DNA of 12,198 nucleotides from contig DASPFV010000204.1 in the NCBI GenBank assembly GCA_035620975.1, positions 1 to 12,198 on the forward strand. The letters run 5' to 3'. This DNA comes from DASPFV01 sp035620975. Its GTDB lineage: Bacteria; Acidobacteriota; Vicinamibacteria; Vicinamibacterales; 2-12-FULL-66-21. Every line of letters starts with the position of its first letter. The first letter of the stretch is position 1. A program made the position numbers and the translations under genes. Of the stretch, positions 1 to 9,307 are shown one piece after another. The notes under the pieces were generated by a model. That model did no database searches. It was not told the origin of the DNA and saw only the letters and a program-made list of their open reading frames with translations.

Positions 1-60
1 GCGACTTACGCGGTCATTTCTTCACCGCGAAGTAGCTGGCAGCTAAGCAAAGCTGGATCA

Positions 61-1746
61 TCAGATCGTCATGACCCAGTGGTACCCGGCCTCGACGGGC
101 AGGTCTTCCAGCAGGCGATCGACGAGCGCGGGACCGTAGCGATTCAGGAAGTAGACGACCGCGAGCGTCCGCTCCTGCGGTTGACCGAGCGGGAACGCCT
201 GCGCCTGGGCCCGCGTGAACTGGCGCCGCAGCGTCTCGTGCCGCTTCTTGGCCGCGTGGATGATTTTGTTATGGAGCCCCTTCAGGTCGTGCTCCATCTT
301 GCCGAGCGTGGTTTTCGCAGCGCCCGCCAGCGTGGGGTCCAGCGCCGGCAGCGCGTCCATCAGGCGCCGCATGCTCGCCTGGGCTGCGCCGTGCGCTTCG
401 CGCATCGCCTGCTCGACCGATTCGGGAAGCTGCGACTCGAGCAGGCGGTTCAGCGCCGACTCGTCCTGAGGCTGCAGGTCCGCCAGCGCCACGCGATACC
501 GGTTGAGGAAGCGCGCGGCCGCCGAGTCGACGAGCGTCGCGCTGGCGCGCTGGTACATCAGCGGCATTGGCACCCCGAACTCCCGGTAGATGCCGCCCAG
601 CTGCCCGAGATAGGCAAGCTCGCTCGGGCCGGCCACGTAGCAGGCGGTGGGGAAGAGCGTGTCCTGGACGATCGGCCGGAGCAGCACGTTGGGGCTGAAA
701 TGCGCGGGGTCCGACCGGGCCTGATCGAGCAGCGCGTGGACGTCGGAGCGGCGCTCCTCGATGACGAAATGATCGCCCTGCCGGCGGATGGGGCGGCGCC
801 CGCCATCGACGTGGAACAGCGAGATGCTGTCGGGATGCGGGGCGACCTGCGGCAGGTGTCCGGCCGCCGAGAGCTTCTCCCCCGCTTCCGCCGCGAGCGC
901 CGCCGTCCTGCCCGGCGATCGCAGCTCCCTGACGAAGACGTCGCTCGCGAACCGCTTCGCCGCCGGATCCGAGGAGTCGAAGACGACGAGGCCGTGCGGA
1001 CCGAGGAGGCCCTCGAGCCACCGCGCGAAGGCGTCGGCCATGCCCGTGCCCGGCCGGTAAGCCTTGCGCAGATCCTCGATGACCGAAGGCGTGAACTCTG
1101 TGACCTGCAGGGCGGCCGCCAGCCCGTCGACAGCCTGCTCGATGTGGTCGTCGAGGGTGAGCGCGGCGACGGGGCGCTCGCCGGCCCCTTCAGGCGCCTG
1201 CAGCTCGACGGTTCTCGGCTGGAAGGCCGCATCGAGCACCGTACAGCTCGCGACCTCGCGCCAGTCGTGATCCTCGGCGTCGACCCAGAAGATCGCGATG
1301 ATCTCGGTCTGCTGCTCGGCCGCATGGCGCCGCGCCAGCTGGATGGCCGTCACCGCCTTCAGCAGCGTGAACAGCGGTCCGCCGAATGCGCCTGCCTGTT
1401 GCCCGGTGATCACCGCGGTCGTGCGCGGATCGGCGAGCTTCGCCGCCGCATGACGGGCGGGGGCGGGCGCGCCGCGGCGGGCCTGCTGCGCGGCAATCAC
1501 GGCGGCGATGTCGGCGTGCGGCCGACCGTGGCGCTGGGCACGGCCGATGGCGTCGCGCCAGGCCGCCGGGTCTGCGGGGTTGCCCGAATACAGATCTGCA
1601 ACCCGCTCGAAGTGGAAGGCGTACTCGCCAGCGAGCGGACGGATCCAGCCGAACTGGCGGATGTCGATCGCCGAACGGACAGACGATCCCGCCGGCGAGG
1701 GGGGCGCGTCCTCGCGGGCCGGCGCATGCGCTGGTTCGGGTGACAC
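61..1746 (-). CDS. bshC: Putative cysteine ligase BshC (bacillithiol biosynthesis)
   Basis: BshC is assigned to the last step of bacillithiol synthesis, adding cysteine to glucosaminyl-malate in the cytoplasm. The 561-residue product is close to the family's usual length of about 540. Family signatures are visible: a TGQQAGAFGGPLFTLLKA segment at about residues 114-131 and FWVDAEDHDW at about 153-162, both typical of the nucleotidyltransferase-like Rossmann core. The C-terminal third contains a Lys/Arg-rich helical stretch (about residues 470-515) matching the family's coiled coil, then QERTLAVVYFLNRYG and a short conserved-looking tail. The start is GTG at 1746; a weak purine-rich GAGAGAG lies about 10 bases upstream. 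The gene is divergent from the kinase-like gene, and no other bsh gene is within the window. Only 60 bases follow its stop before the window edge, with no supportable ORF. The family call is strong; the biochemical role rests on family knowledge. Confidence 0.93.
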   Translation of the reverse strand: MSPEPAHAPAREDAPPSPAGSSVRSAIDIRQFGWIRPLAGEYAFHFERVADLYSGNPADPAAWRDAIGRAQRHGRPHADIAAVIAAQQARRGAPAPARHAAAKLADPRTTAVITGQQAGAFGGPLFTLLKAVTAIQLARRHAAEQQTEIIAIFWVDAEDHDWREVASCTVLDAAFQPRTVELQAPEGAGERPVAALTLDDHIEQAVDGLAAALQVTEFTPSVIEDLRKAYRPGTGMADAFARWLEGLLGPHGLVVFDSSDPAAKRFASDVFVRELRSPGRTAALAAEAGEKLSAAGHLPQVAPHPDSISLFHVDGGRRPIRRQGDHFVIEERRSDVHALLDQARSDPAHFSPNVLLRPIVQDTLFPTACYVAGPSELAYLGQLGGIYREFGVPMPLMYQRASATLVDSAAARFLNRYRVALADLQPQDESALNRLLESQLPESVEQAMREAHGAAQASMRRLMDALPALDPTLAGAAKTTLGKMEHDLKGLHNKIIHAAKKRHETLRRQFTRAQAQAFPLGQPQERTLAVVYFLNRYGPALVDRLLEDLPVEAGYHWVMTI

Positions 1747-1777
1747 CGCCCGTACTCTCTCAGAGCCCTCGAAAGAC

Positions 1778-1783
1778 TGTCAA
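1778..1783 (-). promoter_or_regulatory. Possible -35 hexamer for bshC
   Basis: The minus strand reads a perfect TTGACA here, about 32 bases upstream of the bshC GTG in the divergent spacer (1747-1869). Seventeen bases further on, where a -10 box should be, the sequence is AGAGAG, which is a poor match to TATAAT. It is therefore only a weak candidate; the spacer must hold promoters for both divergent genes, but no convincing -10 is visible for either. Confidence 0.2.
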
Positions 1784-1855
1784 GGTATCCACCTCTGCCT
1801 TCGACGCCCGGGTGGCAGCCGTGGATCCGATGTGTTACATTTTTTCCGTCCCACC

Positions 1856-1862
1856 GAGGAGA
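1856..1862 (+). promoter_or_regulatory. Ribosome binding site deciding a CTG start
   Basis: GAGGAGA, a strong Shine-Dalgarno match, ends seven bases before an in-frame CTG at 1870. The next canonical start in frame, GTG at 1927, lies inside the first kinase strand (…FGPFRVLHQIG) and has no comparable site in front of it. The spacing therefore favours initiation at CTG 1870. Confidence 0.55.
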
Positions 1863-1869
1863 TCCGCGA

Positions 1870-4137
1870 CTGACCAGAGAGGATCCGACCGCTTTCGCGC
1901 CGCCGCCGGCCTTCGGCCCGTTCCGGGTGCTGCATCAGATCGGTGTCGGCGTGCTTGGTCCCGTCTTCCGTACCTACGAGCCCACGCGCGACCGGCTCGT
2001 CGCGGTCAAGGTGTTCCGGCTCGACATCACACCCGAGCAGGCGCGCGCGCTGGCCGACGAACTGGCTCGATCGGCTGAGGCCGGCCTCTTCCATCCGTCC
2101 GTGGTCGAGCCGATTGCGGCCGGGGTGGAGGGCACCGTCGCGTACCGGGCCGACGAGTACGTCGCGGCCGAGTCGCTCGACGTCGCCATGCGCCACTACG
2201 CGCCGGCGTCCGTCGACAAGGTACTGCCGTTCATCACCCAGCTCGCCGGGGCCATCGACTTCGCGAGAGCCGCCGGGGTGGGCCATGGCGCGCTGCACCC
2301 CCGCGACATCTTCGTGACGCCCGACGAGGCGCGGGCTACCGGCTTCGGCGTCGTCGACGCGCTGGAACGCGTCGGCATCCGCGCGCCCGTCCGGCGGCCC
2401 TATTCGCCGCCCGAGCGGGTGTCCGGCGGCTCGTGGGGGACTCCGGCAGACGTGTTCTCACTTGGCGTCATCGCGTTCGAGCTGCTGACTGGCCGGCGCC
2501 CGGCCGGAACCGGCGACCAGATTGGCCCCCTGACGGGGGCCCCGGGAGCGGATCATCTCGACCAGCTCCGCGCGGTGCTCGTGCGGGCCATGGACGACGA
2601 TCCGGAACGCCGCTATCCAACCGCGCTCGCGTTCGCGTCGGCGCTCGAGGCCGCCGCGCGCGGAGAAGGGCAGCCAGGACTGGCAGCTTCCGCCTCCGTC
2701 GCGGTTCCCGCAGCGGACACCACGTCCCGTGTCGAGTCGCGGGAGGAGGCTTCAACGAAGCCACCGGCGACCGGCGAGGAGCCGGACGACATCGCCGCCG
2801 AGCGCGAAGAGGACGAGGCGCACTGGGCCCTGGCGCAGGAGGAAGCCAGCAGGCGGGCGCAACCGCCCACACCGGAGGCGACCCCCGCCGATCCGCGGCC
2901 CGAACCCGCCTCGGCGGCTGTGCCCAAGCCCGTGGCTCCGGTCTCGTCGGTAGACGACGACCTGCGGCTGCATGCGGTGAGCCTGGAGGAGGCCACGGCC
3001 ACGGGAGCGGACGATTTCACGTTGCGGACGAGCCCGGCGTTCGGCATGGACGAGGATCTCGCGGAGGAGACAGGGGCGGGCATACCGCCGGAAACAGACG
3101 AGCGCGACGAGTCCGAACGCGAGCTGCAGCCGGGTGGGACGAAGCGGCCTGGCAGAGCGGCCGGCGCGGCCGGCGTGGTGGCGCCGTTCGACGCGCACCC
3201 GGCAGCCGCGCGGTCGCGACGGCCCGCGGCGCATACCGTCTTCGACACGCACGACGCATTCCTCGAATCGGATTCGTCGGGCATCGAGGCACGGCCGCCC
3301 GGGGAGCGTGCGCCCATGGCCATGCTGCCGCTGGCGATGACGCTCGTGATCGGTCTGCTCCTCGGGTTCGCCGCGGGTTACGCCGTTGGCGGGCGATCGC
3401 AGGAGAACGACGCGGGTGCCACCCCGGGCAGCGCCGCGGCAGGTCCGGGGGGGCAACCCGCCGAACCCGGGCCGGCGGGGACCACGTCCGCGCCCGCCCG
3501 CGAGTTCAGCGAGCAGACCGTCGCGCCGTCGTCCACGCCACCTTCCGCGGCGCCGGACGCGGCTCCGGACATGCCGGCTGGCGAGAGCGGCGCGCGGACT
3601 GGCGGCCCGGCCGCGGGGACGGCGAAACCTCCAGCGCCCAGGACTGGTCGGCTCGTGGTGCGATCGAACCCGCCTGGCGCGGGCGTCACCATCAACGGCC
3701 AGTGGCGAGGACGCACTCCGCTGCCGCTCGACGAGCTGGCGTTCGGCAAGTACACGGTGCGGGTCGTCCAGCCTGGCTACGACGTGGCGCGCGAGGAAGT
3801 CACGCTCTCGACCGCCGACCCGACCCGCATCGTTTCCCTGCGGCTGAATCGGCAAGCCCCGGCGAAGCCACCGGCGCGCGCCAGTACGCCGCCAGCCTCG
3901 GCTTCCGCACCCCAGTCGTTCACGGGCTCGGTCTTCGTGGACTCGCGCCCGCGCGGCGCCCGGGTGCTGATCGACGGCAAGGAGGTTGGCACGACGCCGC
4001 TCCGCATCCCGGACGTTCCCATCGGCTCGCACGTCGTACGCCTCGAGCTGCCGGATCATCGCTTCTGGACCACCAGCATCACCGTCACGGCCGGCAAATC
4101 GACGCCGGTGACCGGGTCGTTGGAACCGATACGGTGA
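1870..4137 (+). CDS. Transmembrane Ser/Thr pseudokinase with two PEGA domains
   Basis: From the CTG at 1870 the product is 755 residues; the first canonical start (GTG 1927) would remove 19. Residues about 15-245 have a bacterial Ser/Thr kinase fold: GVGVLGPV glycine loop, VAVK with Lys47, SPPE activation-segment end (179-182) and DVFSLG (194-199). The catalytic positions are changed: HRDLKPxN reads HGALHPRD (139-146), so the catalytic Asp is Ala141 and the following Lys is His143, and DFG reads GFG (158-160). This indicates a pseudokinase. A Pro/Ala/Glu-rich linker (about 250-480) leads to one hydrophobic segment (about 483-508), a second low-complexity linker and two PEGA-type beta domains (about 593-660 and 683-755), each with a PPGA/PRGA turn and a GRTPL or GTTPL motif. 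The kinase-like part should be cytoplasmic and the PEGA part outside the membrane. Binding partner and signal are unknown. Confidence 0.85.
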   Translation: MTREDPTAFAPPPAFGPFRVLHQIGVGVLGPVFRTYEPTRDRLVAVKVFRLDITPEQARALADELARSAEAGLFHPSVVEPIAAGVEGTVAYRADEYVAAESLDVAMRHYAPASVDKVLPFITQLAGAIDFARAAGVGHGALHPRDIFVTPDEARATGFGVVDALERVGIRAPVRRPYSPPERVSGGSWGTPADVFSLGVIAFELLTGRRPAGTGDQIGPLTGAPGADHLDQLRAVLVRAMDDDPERRYPTALAFASALEAAARGEGQPGLAASASVAVPAADTTSRVESREEASTKPPATGEEPDDIAAEREEDEAHWALAQEEASRRAQPPTPEATPADPRPEPASAAVPKPVAPVSSVDDDLRLHAVSLEEATATGADDFTLRTSPAFGMDEDLAEETGAGIPPETDERDESERELQPGGTKRPGRAAGAAGVVAPFDAHPAAARSRRPAAHTVFDTHDAFLESDSSGIEARPPGERAPMAMLPLAMTLVIGLLLGFAAGYAVGGRSQENDAGATPGSAAAGPGGQPAEPGPAGTTSAPAREFSEQTVAPSSTPPSAAPDAAPDMPAGESGARTGGPAAGTAKPPAPRTGRLVVRSNPPGAGVTINGQWRGRTPLPLDELAFGKYTVRVVQPGYDVAREEVTLSTADPTRIVSLRLNRQAPAKPPARASTPPASASAPQSFTGSVFVDSRPRGARVLIDGKEVGTTPLRIPDVPIGSHVVRLELPDHRFWTTSITVTAGKSTPVTGSLEPIR

Positions 4138-4143
4138 AGCTCA

Positions 4144-4155
4144 CAGGTGCACCTG
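4144..4155. repeat. 12-bp perfect palindrome after the pseudokinase gene
   Basis: CAGGTGCACCTG begins seven bases after the pseudokinase stop and is followed by further GGTGC repeats. It is too short and lacks a T-tract, so it is not a convincing terminator. It could be a chance product of the GGTGC-rich sequence. Confidence 0.35.
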
Positions 4156-4293
4156 GTGCCACCGGTGCGGGGGCGTCCACGGTGCGAGCGCGCCAGGGTG
4201 CAAGCGGATTATTCATGAACGCGTCGGTCAAATCGGCCCCATCGCTGCGAAAACCCGCTTCCCTGCACCCCAGCGCGCACAGCACGCGCGCCG

Positions 4294-4357
4294 GGGGCCC
4301 CGCCGCAGGCCGACAAAACGTCCTTGCGCCGGCTTGTCGGCGGAAGCGCGGGGCCCC
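4294..4357. repeat. Nested hairpin inside the palindromic element
   Basis: GCCGACAA (4309-4316) pairs with TTGTCGGC (4334-4341), and GGGGCCCC copies at 4294-4301 and 4350-4357 flank it so that they can extend the stem. No T-tract follows. The inner left arm overlaps the competing inverted repeat at 4311-4324, so both structures cannot form at once. Confidence 0.55.
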
Positions 4358-4405
4358 ACTTCGTCACCTCACGCGGACTTCTGGCGGCTCCAGGACGTTT
4401 TGTCG
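4311..4405. repeat. 14-bp internal inverted repeat, 4311-4324 with 4392-4405
   Basis: CGACAAAACGTCCT at 4311-4324 is the exact complement of AGGACGTTTTGTCG at 4392-4405. It lies inside the longer palindromic element but is not centred: the left arm starts 106 bases from the left end and the right arm ends 78 bases from the right end. It shares bases with the nested hairpin at 4294-4357. Confidence 0.6.
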
Positions 4406-4518
4406 TCTGACGGTTGTCCGGCCTGCTCCAAGGGTTTTCTACGCGAAGAGGCCTCATTGACCGGGTGGTTCATGAATAATCCGGGAATGGGTGCGAAGGT
4501 GGACTGGGTGCTCTTGAA

Positions 4519-5646
4519 ATGAAAGCCACGCTCGCGCTGGAGAACGGCACCTGGTACGAAGGTGAAGCTGCCGGTGCGCCCGGCGAGACGGGCGGCGAGG
4601 TCGTGTTCAACACGAGCATGACGGGCTACCAGGAGGTCCTCACGGATCCCTCGTATGCCGGCCAGATCGTGACGATGACCGCGCCCGAGATCGGCAATTA
4701 CGGGGTGACGGACGAGGACGGCGAGTCGCGCGGTACGCAGGTCGCCGGCTTCATCATCCGCGGGGAATCCCCGATCGCGAGCAACTGGCGCGCCGACGGC
4801 ACCCTTCGCGACTACCTCGTGCGCAACGGCATCGTCGCGATCTCCGACATCGACACGCGCGCGCTGACGAGGGTGCTGCGATCGGCAGGCGTGATGCGCG
4901 GAGTCATCGCGACGGGCGAGGTGGATCCGCATGCGCTGGTCGAGCGGGCGCGGGCCGTCACGCCGATGGAGGGTTCGGACCTCGTCATCGGCGTCACCTG
5001 CGAGTCCCCGTTCGACTGGCAGCCGGAGGCGGGAGTGGATGACGAGCTGATCCCGCCGCCCCTGAGGCGCGCGGGCCGCCCCCTGAAGGTGGCGGCCTAC
5101 GATTTCGGGATGAAGTACAACATCCTGCGTCGCTTCAGTGCCTACGGCTGCGACGTTCGCGTGTTTCCCGCCACCGCGCCCGCGTCCGATCTGCTGGCCG
5201 GGAACCCGGATGGCATCTTCCTGAGCAACGGACCCGGCGACCCGGCGGCGCTCGGCTACGCGATTCACAACGCCCGCCAGCTCGTGAAGGCCGACGTGCC
5301 GGTGTTCGGCATCTGCCTGGGCCACCAGGTCCTGGCGCTCGCGATGGGCGGCCAGACCTACAAGCTGAAATTCGGCCACCGCGGCACGAACCACCCCGTG
5401 AAGGACCTGCAGACCGGGAAGGTCGAGATCACGTCGCAGAACCACGGGTTCGCCGTGGATCCCGCGTCGCTGCCTTCGGATGTGCGCGTCACGCACCAGA
5501 ATCTCTACGACGGCACCGTCGAGGGGCTCCGGCACGAGACGAAGCCCGTCTTCTGCGTCCAGTACCATCCGGAAGCCGCTCCCGGGCCGCACGATGCGGA
5601 TTACCTGTTCCGGCAGTTCCTGGACGAGATGGAGCGGCGCGCGTGA
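4519..5646 (+). CDS. carA: Carbamoyl-phosphate synthase small subunit (glutaminase)
   Basis: CarA hydrolyses glutamine and passes ammonia to CarB for carbamoyl phosphate, the shared precursor of pyrimidines and arginine. The 375-residue product has the family's usual length. The N-terminal CPSase small-chain domain (about 1-150) carries FNTSMTGYQEVLTDPSYAGQ. The C-terminal class I glutamine amidotransferase domain (about 190-372) has the nucleophile in GICLGHQ (Cys266) and the other triad members in YHPE (His350 and Glu352). SNGPGDP (236-242) is also conserved. The start at ATG 4519 fits the family N-terminus (MKATLALENGTWYEG). No strong Shine-Dalgarno sequence precedes it; the nearest purine-rich stretch, AAGGTGG, is about 16 bases away. 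It sits 107 bases before carB on the same strand, probably in one operon. I see no PyrR site or classic attenuator upstream, only the palindromic element. Confidence 0.97.
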   Translation: MKATLALENGTWYEGEAAGAPGETGGEVVFNTSMTGYQEVLTDPSYAGQIVTMTAPEIGNYGVTDEDGESRGTQVAGFIIRGESPIASNWRADGTLRDYLVRNGIVAISDIDTRALTRVLRSAGVMRGVIATGEVDPHALVERARAVTPMEGSDLVIGVTCESPFDWQPEAGVDDELIPPPLRRAGRPLKVAAYDFGMKYNILRRFSAYGCDVRVFPATAPASDLLAGNPDGIFLSNGPGDPAALGYAIHNARQLVKADVPVFGICLGHQVLALAMGGQTYKLKFGHRGTNHPVKDLQTGKVEITSQNHGFAVDPASLPSDVRVTHQNLYDGTVEGLRHETKPVFCVQYHPEAAPGPHDADYLFRQFLDEMERRA

Positions 5647-5753
5647 GCGCGGGCAGCAAGTCCGGCCGACCGGGACTCCGGCGTCCTCGGGGATGGGTGG
5701 GGAAACCGCGAACCCTTCCGCCGTGGCGAAGCTGACACGCTGACGATTCGCAA

Positions 5754-9020
<3,267 letters not shown>

Positions 9021-9077
9021 GCAGATCGCAGTTCCTGCGTACTGACCCGGGTTCTTCCGCCCACCACGGGATCGAGC

Positions 9078-9238
9078 CCCGCGATTCACTCGTGTCGAGC
9101 ATCGGAGCGGGTGGCGCCCGACGGGGCGCCCCGTCCGCCGCGCAGGCGCCGCTCTCGTGACGAGTGTTTTTGGCGCCGAGGACGGTGGGGCTGTCGGGCG
9201 ACAGGACCGCGACCACATCAACACGAGTGAATGGCGGG
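9078..9238. repeat. Large imperfect palindrome between carB and comEC
   Basis: The arms 9078-9098 and 9218-9238 match at 19 of 21 positions as inverted repeats, with a perfect 12-bp core ATTCACTCGTGT (9084-9095) and ACACGAGTGAAT (9221-9232). Weaker complementarity continues inward: CGCCCGAC and CCGTCC on the left are matched on the right by their complements. A further copy of ACGAGTG at 9160-9166, followed directly by five Ts, can also pair with CACTCGT at 9087-9093. The structure fills most of the 287-base carB-comEC gap, which holds no supportable gene. It may be a small mobile-element remnant or a complex carAB terminator. Confidence 0.5.
9113..9130. repeat. GC hairpin inside the carB-comEC palindrome
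   Basis: GGCGCCC (9113-9119) and GGGCGCC (9124-9130) form a perfect 7-bp GC stem with a GACG loop. The following bases (CCGTCC) are not T-rich, so it is not a standard intrinsic terminator by itself. Confidence 0.4.
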
Positions 9239-9307
9239 AGTGCAGCTCCCAGCCCTTCGAAGTTCGAGGACCTGTGAGTCGCGGCCGTCGTCCGCTTTGC
9301 ATAGCCG

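Larger units (their letters stand above)
4205..4483. mobile_element. MITE-like imperfect palindromic element upstream of carA
   Basis: The two ends are a perfect 16-bp inverted repeat, CGGATTATTCATGAAC (4205-4220) and its complement (4468-4483). The match continues inward without gaps: arms 4205-4256 and 4432-4483 agree at about 40 of 52 positions, including GGTCAA and AAAACCC blocks. A second inverted repeat lies inside. The element is 279 bases long, has no credible ORF, and no clean target-site duplication is visible at the borders. Its right end is 35 bases before the carA ATG. It fills most of the 381-base gap between the pseudokinase gene and carA, so the carA promoter must lie within it or before it. 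A small non-autonomous mobile element is the best reading; a large regulatory hairpin is the alternative. I could not identify a parent transposon. Confidence 0.6.

Noticed and set aside
1..60. A short minus-strand frame after bshC ending in …SYFAVKK and a stop
   Set aside because: It has only about 15 codons and no start other than an overlapping CTG, so it cannot be supported as a gene.
79..1743. A 554-codon open frame on the plus strand across the whole of bshC
   Set aside because: It is the antisense shadow of bshC; the translation is Arg-rich with no domain signature, as expected from GC-rich codon bias.
1827..1846. A possible -10 element (TTACAT) and T-run before the pseudokinase gene
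   Set aside because: No matching -35 hexamer was found at a suitable distance, so a promoter call would be guesswork.
4209..4457. An 82-codon minus-strand ORF within the element before carA
   Set aside because: It reads through an imperfect palindrome from end to end and shows no family signature, so a transposase or passenger gene is not supported.
2433..4460. A 675-codon plus-strand frame overlapping the pseudokinase gene
   Set aside because: It is a frame-shifted shadow with a Gly/Arg/Ala-rich translation, while the overlapping frame has clear kinase and PEGA motifs.
9234..9275. A tRNA-like stretch with TTCGAAGTTCGAGG
   Set aside because: No acceptor stem, anticodon arm or CCA-side pairing could be assembled around it.
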